Shown in pieces: positions 9,580 to 18,301 of a DNA stretch of 64,000 bases. The DNA lies in contig CAZUGV010000002.1 in NCBI GenBank assembly GCA_964620425.1, forward strand, positions 62,001 to 126,000, in the 5' to 3' direction. Numbering within the stretch: the first letter of the stretch is position 1; each line of letters opens with the position of its first letter. Under the pieces are notes generated by a model, which worked only from the letters and a program-made list of their open reading frames with translations, did no database searches and was not told the origin of the DNA. Both the position numbers and the translations under genes were made by a program. This DNA comes from DASXUG01 sp964620425. Lineage in GTDB: Bacteria > Pseudomonadota > Gammaproteobacteria > Burkholderiales > Methylophilaceae.

Positions 9580-9609
9580 ACAAAAAATTCAATCGAACCG
9601 CGCAAAAAA

Positions 9610-10533
9610 CTAAGTGAATTTTTCACCCAACTTTATTGCATGCCCCCGTATAAAGTCTTGCGCTGACAACTGCTTTCCTCCGGGCATCTGAATCGTTTCT
9701 ATACAAATCAGACCTTTACCACACGCAACCTGTATTCCACTTTCCAATCCTACCACTTCGCCTTCTAGGCCTTGACCTACTTGTTCAACAGCAAACCATA
9801 TTTTGCAGACCTCACCGCGAAAGTTGGCGGTTGCCACAGGGAATGGATTAAACGCACGAATCTGACGTGAGATTTCACTAGCCGATTTAGACCAATCAAT
9901 AGGTGCTTCTGCCTTTTGAATTTTATGCGCGTAGTTGACCAACGACTCATCTTGCTCCTCAGCGGGCAACCTGCCATTGTCCTTAAGATTAAGCAATGCT
10001 TCCACCATAAGCCTTGCACCATCATTGGCAAGTTGGTCATGCAAAGTCTGTGTGGTATCTCGATTGGTAATTGGTACCGTTGCTTTGGCAATCATAGCAC
10101 CAGCATCTAACGCAGGCACGACTTCCATAATGGTCACACCTGTTGATTCATCACCAGTTTGCAAAGCACGATGAATCGGTGCCGCACCCCGCCAACGCGG
10201 CAAAAGGGATGCATGAATATTATAACAGCCAAGTTTAGGCATATTCAGCACAGCGGTCGGGATAATGAGTCCATAGGCGGCAACCACCATCACATCCGCC
10301 TGCACTCTAGCGATTGCATTTTGCACCTCTTGTGGCTTTAATGTTTCAGGTTGAAACACTGGCAGCTTATGTTGAAGTGCCAACTCCTTAACTGGGCTGG
10401 CGCGCAATTTCATGCCGCGCCCTGCCGGACGATCTGGCTGAGTGAGCACCAACACAACTTCAAAACCCGCCTCAATAATAGCCGCTAACGCAGGCACAGC
10501 AAACTCTGGCGTACCAGCGTATATTACTCTCAT
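9610..10533 (-). CDS. fmt: methionyl-tRNA formyltransferase
   Basis: Formylates initiator Met-tRNA using 10-formyl-THF. The 307-residue product starts MRVIYAGTPEFAVPAL, the usual N-terminus, so I choose the ATG at 10533 rather than a GTG six bases earlier that overlaps the def stop. The catalytic region YNIHASLLPRWRGAAPI carries the Asn and His of the family, and the SLLPRWRG loop is complete. A C-terminal tRNA-binding OB fold follows. It is directly downstream of def, the enzyme that later removes the formyl group, as is common. Confidence 0.96.
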   Translation of the reverse strand: MRVIYAGTPEFAVPALAAIIEAGFEVVLVLTQPDRPAGRGMKLRASPVKELALQHKLPVFQPETLKPQEVQNAIARVQADVMVVAAYGLIIPTAVLNMPKLGCYNIHASLLPRWRGAAPIHRALQTGDESTGVTIMEVVPALDAGAMIAKATVPITNRDTTQTLHDQLANDGARLMVEALLNLKDNGRLPAEEQDESLVNYAHKIQKAEAPIDWSKSASEISRQIRAFNPFPVATANFRGEVCKIWFAVEQVGQGLEGEVVGLESGIQVACGKGLICIETIQMPGGKQLSAQDFIRGHAIKLGEKFT

Positions 10534-10538
10534 CAACA

Positions 10539-11039
10539 CTAGCGCCCTTTATTTCGTTTAATCATTTTTGTTTTAATGCGATTTTGCTTTAGCGGGGACA
10601 AATATTGTACAAAAACCTTGCCTAGCAAATGATCCATCTCGTGCTGAATACATACCGCTAACAAACCATCCGCCTCAATCTTAAAAGGCTTACCCTCTCT
10701 ATTGAGCGCTTCAACCACCACACTTTCCGCCCGAGTAACCATTTCATAAACCCCTGGCACCGACAAACAACCCTCTTCGTAATCTTGAGAGCCCTCAGCC
10801 TTGGTAATTTTCGGGTTAATAAAAACCTGAAATTGATTTTTTTCTTTGCTGGTATCGATCACAATGATTTGCAGATGCACATCGACTTGGGTAGCAGCTA
10901 AACCGATCCCTGGTGCGTCATACATAGTTTCGGCCATATCGTCAATCAACCTTCTGATTTCCTCATTCACCTCCGGAACAGGTTTAGCGACGGTATATAA
11001 CCGAGGATCTGGATAATTAAGTATGCCTAAGATTGCCAT
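10539..11039 (-). CDS. def: peptide deformylase
   Basis: A 166-residue metalloenzyme that removes the N-formyl group from nascent proteins. All three motifs are present: GIGLAATQ (44-51), EGCLS (89-93, metal-ligand Cys91) and HEMDH (133-137, two His ligands and the catalytic Glu). It is the first gene of the minus-strand run def-fmt-htpX-rsmB and diverges from the LysM gene across about 108 bases, where the promoters of both must lie. Confidence 0.97.
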   Translation of the reverse strand: MAILGILNYPDPRLYTVAKPVPEVNEEIRRLIDDMAETMYDAPGIGLAATQVDVHLQIIVIDTSKEKNQFQVFINPKITKAEGSQDYEEGCLSVPGVYEMVTRAESVVVEALNREGKPFKIEADGLLAVCIQHEMDHLLGKVFVQYLSPLKQNRIKTKMIKRNKGR

Positions 11040-11147
11040 ATAAAATGATTAAAAAACATAAAAGCTTGATTGTTGAAAGAATTGAATGCAAAATTTAACG
11101 GAAATTGTCGTGTATAACCACGCATAAACGACCGAGGTCCTCTCTAT

Positions 11148-12284
11148 ATGTTACGAACTATTATAACGCTGCTAATGTTTTGTTGCCTGACCGCATTTGC
11201 AGCGCCCAACACGATTGAACTACAAAAAGACCATCCAGACCGCTATATCGTCGTCAAAGGCGATACCTTATGGGATATTGCTGGCAAGTTCTTAAAGTCG
11301 CCTTGGGAGTGGCCAAAAGTTTGGCAAATGAACCGTGACCAAATTAAAAACCCTCACTGGATATATCCTGGTGACGTTATTGTACTCGACATGACTAGCG
11401 GCTCGCCACAACTAAGATTACTCAAGCAATCGATTAAAAATGTTAAATTAGAGCCTGGGATTATTGATGAGCCGCTTGAAAATAAAGCAATCCCAACCAT
11501 CTCTCCACACATTATTACCCCGTTCTTGACGCGTCCATTGATTATTGAAAAGGAAGGCTTAAAGGACGCGCCGATGATTATTGGTGGACCAGACAACCGT
11601 GTCATTTATAGCGCTGGTACAAAAGTTTATATTGACTCTATAAAACCTACCTCAAACATCCATTGGCAGCTATACCGCCCTGGCAAGACGCTAGTAGACC
11701 CAGACACAAAGAGCATATTAGGCATAGAAGCAAACTACTTAGGTGACATTAATATCACCAAGTATGGTGAGCCTGCAACAGCAACGATTATTGCCGCCAA
11801 AGAGGAAGTGTTTGTGAAAGATAAACTCGTTGAAGCCCCTGAGTCAATCCAACAATCTTTCGTGCCACACGCACCAGACACCCATGTCGTTGGTAGAATA
11901 ATTTCAATTTATGGCGGCTTGGCGGAAACTGGCCGTAACTCGATTGTGACGATTAACTTAGGTAAAGAAAATGGCATCGAGCCTGGTCATGTGCTTAGCA
12001 TCAACAGCTTGGGGCGTTACATTAGCAAAAATCCTGACGAGAAGAAAAGTGAAGAAAAATTTACATTAAAAGAGCTGCAATCGCCAGATAAAGAACCTAA
12101 GGTCGAAAAAGCGGATCCCAGCAAAGACCCTTCCAAAAACCCTAAACTTCTTAAATTGCCAAATGAGCGTGTTGGTTTATTGATGGTATTTAGAACCTTT
12201 AACAAGATTTCTTACGGTCTGGTGATGCAGGCTTCAGAAGCGATTAACGATACAGACATCGTAGAAACCCCAGAATCAAACTAA
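11148..12284 (+). CDS. exported LysM domain protein
   Basis: A 378-residue protein with a cleavable signal peptide (TIITLLMFCCLTAFAAPN) and one LysM peptidoglycan-binding domain at about 32-80 (VVKGDTLWDIAGKFL, then NPHWIYPGDVIVL). The remaining 300 residues form a beta-rich region with no motif I recognise and a Lys/Glu/Pro-rich linker near 300-330. It is found upstream of dprA in many Betaproteobacteria. A role at the cell wall is likely. The dprA start follows after only seven bases. Confidence 0.88.
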   Translation: MLRTIITLLMFCCLTAFAAPNTIELQKDHPDRYIVVKGDTLWDIAGKFLKSPWEWPKVWQMNRDQIKNPHWIYPGDVIVLDMTSGSPQLRLLKQSIKNVKLEPGIIDEPLENKAIPTISPHIITPFLTRPLIIEKEGLKDAPMIIGGPDNRVIYSAGTKVYIDSIKPTSNIHWQLYRPGKTLVDPDTKSILGIEANYLGDINITKYGEPATATIIAAKEEVFVKDKLVEAPESIQQSFVPHAPDTHVVGRIISIYGGLAETGRNSIVTINLGKENGIEPGHVLSINSLGRYISKNPDEKKSEEKFTLKELQSPDKEPKVEKADPSKDPSKNPKLLKLPNERVGLLMVFRTFNKISYGLVMQASEAINDTDIVETPESN

Positions 12285-12291
12285 GGGCTTT

Positions 12292-13386
12292 ATGGCGACT
12301 CATGCTGATTTATTTCACGAGTACGCTTTATGGATTTCCTTAAGTCAAATCCACGGTTTGGGCTCTCAAACATTTTGTAAACTTTTACAAGCGTTTGGTA
12401 GCCCAGATCAAATCTACAGCACCAACTTTAACCAGCTAAAAGATGTCGTTTCAGAATCGATTGCACTTGAAATTAAATCTGGCCCGCGCACTGACGATAT
12501 TCAAGCAACGCTAGAATGGTTAAATCAAGAAAACAATCATCTAATAACACTGGCGGATAGCGCCTACCCCGCCACATTACTCGAAATCCCAGACCCGCCA
12601 GCGATGCTTTATGCTAAAGGTAATTTAGATTGCCTAAAGCAACCGTGCATTGCCGTTGTGGGTAGCCGTAACGCCAGCCCGCAAGGTGAAAAAAATGCAG
12701 AAGACTTTTCACAAGCGCTAGCACAACACCAATATTGTATTGTTAGTGGCTTGGCGCTTGGCATTGATGGTGCTGCGCATCGCGGCGCGCTGAAAGCCAA
12801 AGGCTCAACTATTGCAGTGGTTGGGACTGGCCTAGATATTGTTTACCCCGCACGTCATCGAGATCTCGCTCACCAAATTGTTGAGCATGGTTTAATTATT
12901 TCAGAATACGGATTAGGCACACCATCACGCGCGCAAAATTTCCCTAGGCGGAATCGCATTATCAGCGGCTTGAGTCAAGGTTGCTTGGTGGTTGAAGCTA
13001 ATACGCAAAGTGGTTCGCTTATCACCGCTAGACTCGCCACCGAACAAGGGCGAGAAGTATTTGCCATTCCTGGCTCTATACACTCCCCACTCGCAAAAGG
13101 TTGTCACGATTTAATCAAACAAGGGGCAAAGTTAGTTGATAGCATTCAAGATATTTTGAATGAACTTAACTATTCCTCATCTTACCTCAATGTAGAAAAT
13201 ATAACGCCTGAAGCGCCTGAAAGCAACTCCCTACTTGATTTAATGGGATACGACCCCATTACCATGGAAACGCTAGTTGAACGCAGTGGCTTGACGAGCG
13301 AGCATCTTTCCGCCATGCTGTTAGTACTGGAGTTGGAAAGCAAAGTATCCTCGCTTTCGGGTGGTCGATTCCAGCGCATGGTCTGA
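12292..13386 (+). CDS. dprA: DNA processing protein DprA
   Basis: A 364-residue protein that protects incoming single-stranded DNA and loads RecA during natural transformation. The Rossmann-like core shows VVGSRNASPQG, VSGLALGIDGAAH, VVGTGLDIVYP and the FPRRNRIISGL and GSLITARLA segments. A C-terminal winged helix is present (about 300-364). Together with the complete pilMNOPQ cluster in this window it is consistent with natural competence, though that is not proof. It is transcribed with the LysM gene, with smg downstream. Confidence 0.95.
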   Translation: MATHADLFHEYALWISLSQIHGLGSQTFCKLLQAFGSPDQIYSTNFNQLKDVVSESIALEIKSGPRTDDIQATLEWLNQENNHLITLADSAYPATLLEIPDPPAMLYAKGNLDCLKQPCIAVVGSRNASPQGEKNAEDFSQALAQHQYCIVSGLALGIDGAAHRGALKAKGSTIAVVGTGLDIVYPARHRDLAHQIVEHGLIISEYGLGTPSRAQNFPRRNRIISGLSQGCLVVEANTQSGSLITARLATEQGREVFAIPGSIHSPLAKGCHDLIKQGAKLVDSIQDILNELNYSSSYLNVENITPEAPESNSLLDLMGYDPITMETLVERSGLTSEHLSAMLLVLELESKVSSLSGGRFQRMV

Positions 13387-13470
13387 AAAAACAATTGAGC
13401 AGTATCACCGTTGAGTTAGCGTTTTATGCTCAACAATTCAATTTAATCAGGATTTCGTTAGGGGAATGTT

Positions 13471-13929
13471 ATGTTTGAAGTCTTGGTATACCTGTTTGAA
13501 AATTACTTTGAAGTAGATATTCGTCCCGACCACAGTACGCTTGAAAAAGAGCTTTCTGCGGCTGGATTTGATACGAATGACATCATTGGTGCATTTGATT
13601 GGTTTACTGCGCTGGAAGAAATGACAGAGCAGGCCAGTAATTTAAGCCCGACCCATGGTGCTGGGTTTAGAGTTTATGCAGAAGCTGAAACCAAAAAAAT
13701 CAATGCGGAAAGTATTAGTTTTGTGATGTTTTTAGAACAAGCAAAAATACTCAACGCGGCTCAACGTGAGTTAATTATCGACCGCGCAATGGCTTTACCT
13801 CAACCAGAGGTACGCATTGAAGAAACGCGCTGGATTGTACTGATGGCGTTGTGGAATCAAGGCAAAGCTAATGACTATTTGTTTGTGGAAGATGCGGTGT
13901 TTGGTAAAAATACGCCAACTTTGCATTAA
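13471..13929 (+). CDS. smg: Smg family protein (DUF494)
   Basis: A 152-residue protein beginning MFEVLVYLFENYFE, the standard start of the DUF494/Smg family found downstream of dprA (smf) in proteobacteria. No biochemical role is established. The start is preceded by AGGGGA. It ends just before a strong hairpin terminator, so topA, which often follows smg, is absent here. Confidence 0.9.
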   Translation: MFEVLVYLFENYFEVDIRPDHSTLEKELSAAGFDTNDIIGAFDWFTALEEMTEQASNLSPTHGAGFRVYAEAETKKINAESISFVMFLEQAKILNAAQRELIIDRAMALPQPEVRIEETRWIVLMALWNQGKANDYLFVEDAVFGKNTPTLH

Positions 13930-13949
13930 AACTTACCATCTAGCTCAAT

Positions 13950-13990
13950 AAAAAAAGCGCTAGTCACTCAAGACTAGCGCCATTCTCTCT
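13950..13990. terminator. bidirectional terminator between smg and metF
   Basis: GCGCTAGTC (13957-13965) and GACTAGCGC (13972-13980) form a nine-pair stem with a six-base loop. An A-run precedes it and a C/T-rich run (tctctcttttt) follows, so it can terminate both convergent transcripts. Confidence 0.88.
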
Positions 13991-14015
13991 TTTTCACGGT
14001 TAAATCACCAAAACA

Positions 14016-14849
14016 CTATTTTGCAATCGCTAGATTTTTTGCAATATTAGTAATAATGCCTGACTGATTAAGCGTGTAAAAATGCAAGCCTGACGCGCCA
14101 CCCGCAAGTAATTGCTCACATAAACCTGTGACGACATCTTGCCCTAATGCACGCAGAGACTCAATATCATCCCCATATTCTTCTAAGCGCAAACGCAACC
14201 AGCGTGGAATCTCAGCACCACAAACGTTTGAAAACCTTGAGAGCTGGGTAATGTTGTAAATCGGCATCACTCCAGGCACGATAGGTACACTAATGCCGAG
14301 CGCATTACATTGATCCATAAAGCGGAAATAAGCATCTGCATTATAAAAATACTGGGTAATGGCAGCATTGGCACCCGCATCTACTTTTGCCTTAAAGTGT
14401 TGAATATCTGCCTTTGGTGATGAAGACTCAGGATGAAATTCAGGATAGGCGGCTACTTCAATTTGAAACCAATCCCCCGTTGTTTGGCGAATAAAAGCTA
14501 CCAATTCGCTCGCATAACGAAAATCACCTACACTCACTTCACCCGATGGCAAATCACCCCGCAACACAACTAAACGGCTAATGCCTTTAGATTTGTAGGC
14601 TTCGAGCAACTGCGTAATTTCCCCTTTACTCGAGGAAATGCCTGAAATGTGAGGCGCTGCATCAAAACCTTCACTTTGGATTTCAACAACAGTATCTAAA
14701 GTGCGATCACGCGTTGAACCACCCGCACCAAATGTCACCGAAAAAAACTTTGGGTTAAGCAACGCCAATTGTTTGCGGGTTTCACGCAACTTGGCAATAC
14801 CATCCACCGTTTTAGGTGGGAAAAATTCGAAACTAATCTCTGAACTCAT
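14016..14849 (-). CDS. metF: 5,10-methylenetetrahydrofolate reductase
   Basis: A 277-residue FAD enzyme that makes 5-methyl-THF for methionine synthesis. The N-terminus ISFEFFPPKT contains the catalytic glutamate of the family, with SVTFGAGGSTRDRT and RLVVLRGDLPSG further on, and AITQYFYNADAYFRF in the substrate region. I use the ATG at 14849; a TTG one codon earlier is less likely. It is the last gene of the riboswitch-controlled ahcY cluster, so it recycles homocysteine released by AhcY. Confidence 0.96.
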   Translation of the reverse strand: MSSEISFEFFPPKTVDGIAKLRETRKQLALLNPKFFSVTFGAGGSTRDRTLDTVVEIQSEGFDAAPHISGISSSKGEITQLLEAYKSKGISRLVVLRGDLPSGEVSVGDFRYASELVAFIRQTTGDWFQIEVAAYPEFHPESSSPKADIQHFKAKVDAGANAAITQYFYNADAYFRFMDQCNALGISVPIVPGVMPIYNITQLSRFSNVCGAEIPRWLRLRLEEYGDDIESLRALGQDVVTGLCEQLLAGGASGLHFYTLNQSGIITNIAKNLAIAK

Positions 14850-14869
14850 CAACTTATTCTTTAAATTTA

Positions 14870-15220
14870 TTATTTAGAATCAAATGCAAACACTACCGCA
14901 GAAAGCACCCATGAAATTAAACTGTATAAAAATGCGCCGATAATGCCTGCCATAATTGTATTAACATGAAAGCCTTGCAAAAAATGACCAGCCGCATAAA
15001 ACAACAAGCCATTAATCACAAAAATAAACAAACCTAGGGTGATGATTGTCACGGGTAAAGTTAACAACACCAGAATCGGCTTAATCAGTACATTCGCCAG
15101 ACCAATGACAGCCGCTGCAATAAGTGCCCACGAAAAACTTGCCACAGAAATGGCTGGCACATTGTAAGCAACGATCATCAATGCCACTGCATGAAGCATC
15201 CAGCTAATCAGCCATTTCAT
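14870..15220 (-). CDS. small four-helix membrane protein, phage-holin-IV/YvlD family
   Basis: A 116-residue protein almost entirely hydrophobic, with four membrane segments and the family motif ANVLIKPILVLLTLPVTIITLGL. The start MKWLISWML at 15220 is preceded by AAAGG; an upstream TTG is rejected. Despite the holin name these proteins are ordinary chromosomal membrane proteins of unknown function. In Betaproteobacteria this gene often lies between ahcY and metF. A strong hairpin separates it from ahcY. Confidence 0.85.
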   Translation of the reverse strand: MKWLISWMLHAVALMIVAYNVPAISVASFSWALIAAAVIGLANVLIKPILVLLTLPVTIITLGLFIFVINGLLFYAAGHFLQGFHVNTIMAGIIGAFLYSLISWVLSAVVFAFDSK

Positions 15221-15240
15221 GAGATAACCTTTCAATACTT

Positions 15241-15273
15241 AAATTAAGGGGCTATCAAATAGCCCCTTAATTT
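15241..15273 (-). terminator. 15-pair hairpin between ahcY and the membrane protein gene
   Basis: AAATTAAGGGGCTAT (15241-15255) pairs perfectly with ATAGCCCCTTAATTT (15259-15273), leaving a three-base loop. It begins three bases after the ahcY stop. On the minus strand the stem ends in an A/U-rich foot (TTAATTT) rather than a clean U-run, so it may be a partial terminator or an RNA-stabilising element that lowers expression of the two downstream genes. Confidence 0.6.
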
Positions 15274-15275
15274 GC

Positions 15276-16685
15276 TTAGTAACGGTAATGCTCAGGCTTG
15301 TAAGGGCCTTGTTTTGATACGCCTATGTAAGCGGCTTGCTCATCGGTCAACTCAGTTAATACGGCATTGAGTTTTTTCAATTGCAAACGCGCCACTTTTT
15401 CATCTAAGTGTTTAGGCAAGGTGTAAACGCCCACTGGATAATCCGCCGTGCGCGTAAACAACTCGATTTGCGCAATGGTTTGGTTGGCAAAGCTAGAACT
15501 CATTACATAGCTTGGGTGACCAGTACCGCAGCCCAAGTTCACTAAACGGCCTTTTGCCAACAAGATGATTTTTTTACCGTCTGGGAAAATCACATGATCC
15601 ACTTGAGGTTTGATTTCGTCCCATTGGTACTTTTCCAATGAAGCGACATCAATTTCGTTATCAAAATGGCCAATGTTAGACACAATCGCTTGGTCTTTCA
15701 TTTTGACCATGTGGTCGTGGGTGATCACGTGGTAGTTACCTGTGGTGGTGACGAAAATGTCGCCATGTTCACAAGCGTAATCCATGGTCACCACACGGTA
15801 GCCTTCCATTGCCGCTTGCAATGCACAAATTGGGTCAATCTCAGTCACCCACACTTGGGCTGACAGCGCACGTAAAGCTTGTGCAGACCCTTTACCCACA
15901 TCGCCATAACCAATCACCACAGCCACTTTACCTGCAATCATCACATCAGTTGCGCGTTTAATTGCATCCACTAAAGATTCACGGCAACCATATAAGTTGT
16001 CGAATTTAGATTTAGTCACAGAGTCATTCACGTTAATCGCTGGGAAGGCCAATTTACCTTCTTTGTGCATTTGGTATAAACGGTGCACACCAGTCGTGGT
16101 TTCTTCAGTCACGCCTTTGATTTGCGCTAAACGTGTTGAGTACCAAGTTGGGTCAACTTTTAGCTTCTCTTTGATTGAGTTAAATAAACAAGTCTCTTCT
16201 TCTGAGCTTGGGTTAGCTACGACAGACAAATCTTTTTCAGCACGAGTGCCCAAATGCAACAATAAAGTTGCATCGCCACCGTCATCCAAAATCATATTGG
16301 TATAGCCACCATCTGCCCATTCAAAAATACGGTGAGTGTAATCCCAGTACTCAGCCAAGGTTTCGCCTTTAACTGCAAATACTGGCGTACCGCCTGCGGC
16401 AATTGCAGCAGCAGCGTGGTCTTGGGTTGAGAAAATATTGCAAGACGCCCAACGCACGTCTGCGCCTAAGTCTTTCAAAGTTTCAATCAGCACAGCGGTT
16501 TGAATCGTCATGTGCAGTGAGCCAGTAATGCGCGCCCCTTTGAGTGGTTGCGATTTAGCAAACTCCTCGCGAATTGCCATTAAACCTGGCATTTCAGTTT
16601 CAGCAATCGCAATTTCTTTGCGCCCAAAAGCTGCTAGGCTAATATCGGCAATTACATAATCTTTAAGGTCGGTCACAGTATTCAT
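15276..16685 (-). CDS. ahcY: S-adenosylhomocysteine hydrolase
   Basis: A 469-residue NAD-dependent enzyme that splits S-adenosylhomocysteine, the product of all SAM methylations, into adenosine and homocysteine. Visible features are GARITGSLHMTIQTAVL near the start, the NAD-binding VIGYGDVGKGSAQ, and the C-terminal GPYKPEHYRY end. Length fits the proteobacterial form. The leader carries an SAH riboswitch, so the gene should be induced when its substrate accumulates. Neighbours metF and metK complete the activated methyl cycle. Confidence 0.97.
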   Translation of the reverse strand: MNTVTDLKDYVIADISLAAFGRKEIAIAETEMPGLMAIREEFAKSQPLKGARITGSLHMTIQTAVLIETLKDLGADVRWASCNIFSTQDHAAAAIAAGGTPVFAVKGETLAEYWDYTHRIFEWADGGYTNMILDDGGDATLLLHLGTRAEKDLSVVANPSSEEETCLFNSIKEKLKVDPTWYSTRLAQIKGVTEETTTGVHRLYQMHKEGKLAFPAINVNDSVTKSKFDNLYGCRESLVDAIKRATDVMIAGKVAVVIGYGDVGKGSAQALRALSAQVWVTEIDPICALQAAMEGYRVVTMDYACEHGDIFVTTTGNYHVITHDHMVKMKDQAIVSNIGHFDNEIDVASLEKYQWDEIKPQVDHVIFPDGKKIILLAKGRLVNLGCGTGHPSYVMSSSFANQTIAQIELFTRTADYPVGVYTLPKHLDEKVARLQLKKLNAVLTELTDEQAAYIGVSKQGPYKPEHYRY

Positions 16686-16786
16686 TTAAATTTCCTTTAA
16701 ATGGGTGACAGCAAGGAAAGCAGTGAAAAGTGCGGAGATACGGCATTTGTTCACTCATTTTCCATGTCTGACACGGTTAATGAAAA

Positions 16787-16859
16787 TGAACGCCGTTTTA
16801 ATACGGTTCTGAGCCTAGGATGCTGGCAGTTAAAAACCAGCTCTTGCAGCGTTCCTCAG
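16787..16859 (-). ncRNA. SAH riboswitch upstream of ahcY
   Basis: Read on the minus strand the segment begins CTGAGGAACGCTGCAAG, has a variable stem-loop, then CCAGCATCCTAGGCTCAG and finally AACGGCGTTCA. CTGAG and CTCAG close the first helix, and ACGCTG-type and AACGGCGTTC segments match the conserved core and pseudoknot strand of the SAH riboswitch. It ends about 100 bases before the ahcY start, the known location of this class. The class switches genes on when S-adenosylhomocysteine binds. TACAAT just upstream (minus strand, about 16867-16872) may be the -10 element. Confidence 0.87.
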
Positions 16860-16956
16860 AATGCGGTGAATTGTACTACGCTTTAAAAAAAAGTTCTATT
16901 AATTACAAGACTATAAACTGAGCTAAAAGTTTATTTTATAAATAACCATCACCACT

Positions 16957-18246
16957 TCAATCAGCTGCCCATAATTCACTAAAATTGTTAATTCCCCATA
17001 ATACGGGGTCTTCATGCCCCATAATTTTGTCATTCACTTTTGGGTTAGATAAATCCAAAATTTCGATTGGAACCCTCAACTTGGTCCTAGTAGAGAAAAA
17101 CACTTTGACGACAGGCGTTAACAAGCTAGCAGGGCTTTGATCAATGACAACAGCCAAACGTCCAGACTTCAACATTACAGCCGAGCCGACAGGGTAAATT
17201 CCCACACTTCTGACAAATGCTTTAAATATCACCTCATCAAAATGACCCTTCCAATTTGCCATGCGTTGTAAAGACACGCCTGGCTCCCAGCCTTTTTTAT
17301 AGGGGCGATTCGATGTCACAGCATCATACACATCACATACTGCGCCCATTTTTGCAAAGATGCTAATCTGCGGATCCTTTAGGCCATGCGGATAACCAGA
17401 ACCATCTACTTTTTCATGATGATGCAAACAAACATCTAAAGCGACTTGATCTTTAAAATTGGCCTGTAATAACATGGCATGCCCGAGAGCAGGGTGCTTC
17501 TTAATCAACGCAAACTCGTCATTTGTCAGTGCCCCTGGTTTGTTCAATATATCTAGGGAAACTGCCGCCTTGCCAATATCATGCAACAACCCAGCCAATC
17601 CAGCCTGTTTAACTTCAGATTCTGACAGCTTCAACTCTCTAGCTAACGCAATCATGAGCGCGCATACTGCAACCGAGTGCATATAAGTGTAATCGTCTTT
17701 GGATTTCAGGCGCACCAAGCTGATTAATGCACTCTCATTTCGAGAAACTGAAGATGAAATCTCTTCTACTAGCGGCATGGCTGCTTCAGCACTAAGTGCT
17801 TTTCCCATACGCACTTCTTGAAACATGGAACTGACTGCATGTTTGGCAGAACTTAATATACGTTTTGCTTGAGCTCGTTCTTCAGCAGCACTGAGCCTTA
17901 CTATTGGGGCGGGATTTTCCACCAAATCAGGTTGATTTTGTTCTTCGGGGGCTGGTGCTTCTGAACCATCTTCCTCAGATAGCGTAGGTTCAGATGCAAC
18001 CACTTCTGTAGATGGGAGTTCTAAATTTTCTGATTCAATTTCAACATCTAGGCCTTTACTTATATCAATCACTAACGATTTGATAGGACTAGATTTCAAC
18101 TTCTGCAAGTCTTCGGGGGCGTTTAGTAAAAACGCCTTTTTCCAAAACGGGTGATCTATCCAAGAACCATTTAGCTCTTGGATAAACATGCCCATTCGAA
18201 CTTGCTCTATTGTAATTTGTTTTTGCATACATTCGGATAACGTCAA
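16957..18246 (-). CDS. HD-GYP domain phosphodiesterase with DUF3391
   Basis: A 429-residue protein. An N-terminal DUF3391 domain (about 8-70) is joined by an acidic Glu/Pro/Ser linker (about 75-115) to an HD-GYP domain. The metal and signature residues are intact: HDIGK, KKHPALGH, HHEKVDGSGYPHG. It should hydrolyse cyclic di-GMP in the cytoplasm. No sensor or membrane segment is visible, so input is unknown. It is placed between metK and ahcY, apparently by chance of gene order rather than pathway. Confidence 0.93.
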   Translation of the reverse strand: MTLSECMQKQITIEQVRMGMFIQELNGSWIDHPFWKKAFLLNAPEDLQKLKSSPIKSLVIDISKGLDVEIESENLELPSTEVVASEPTLSEEDGSEAPAPEEQNQPDLVENPAPIVRLSAAEERAQAKRILSSAKHAVSSMFQEVRMGKALSAEAAMPLVEEISSSVSRNESALISLVRLKSKDDYTYMHSVAVCALMIALARELKLSESEVKQAGLAGLLHDIGKAAVSLDILNKPGALTNDEFALIKKHPALGHAMLLQANFKDQVALDVCLHHHEKVDGSGYPHGLKDPQISIFAKMGAVCDVYDAVTSNRPYKKGWEPGVSLQRMANWKGHFDEVIFKAFVRSVGIYPVGSAVMLKSGRLAVVIDQSPASLLTPVVKVFFSTRTKLRVPIEILDLSNPKVNDKIMGHEDPVLWGINNFSELWAAD

Positions 18247-18301
18247 TCTGAATCATTACTTTAACGTAACCCGTGTAATACTAAAACGACAAACAAAACG
18301 C

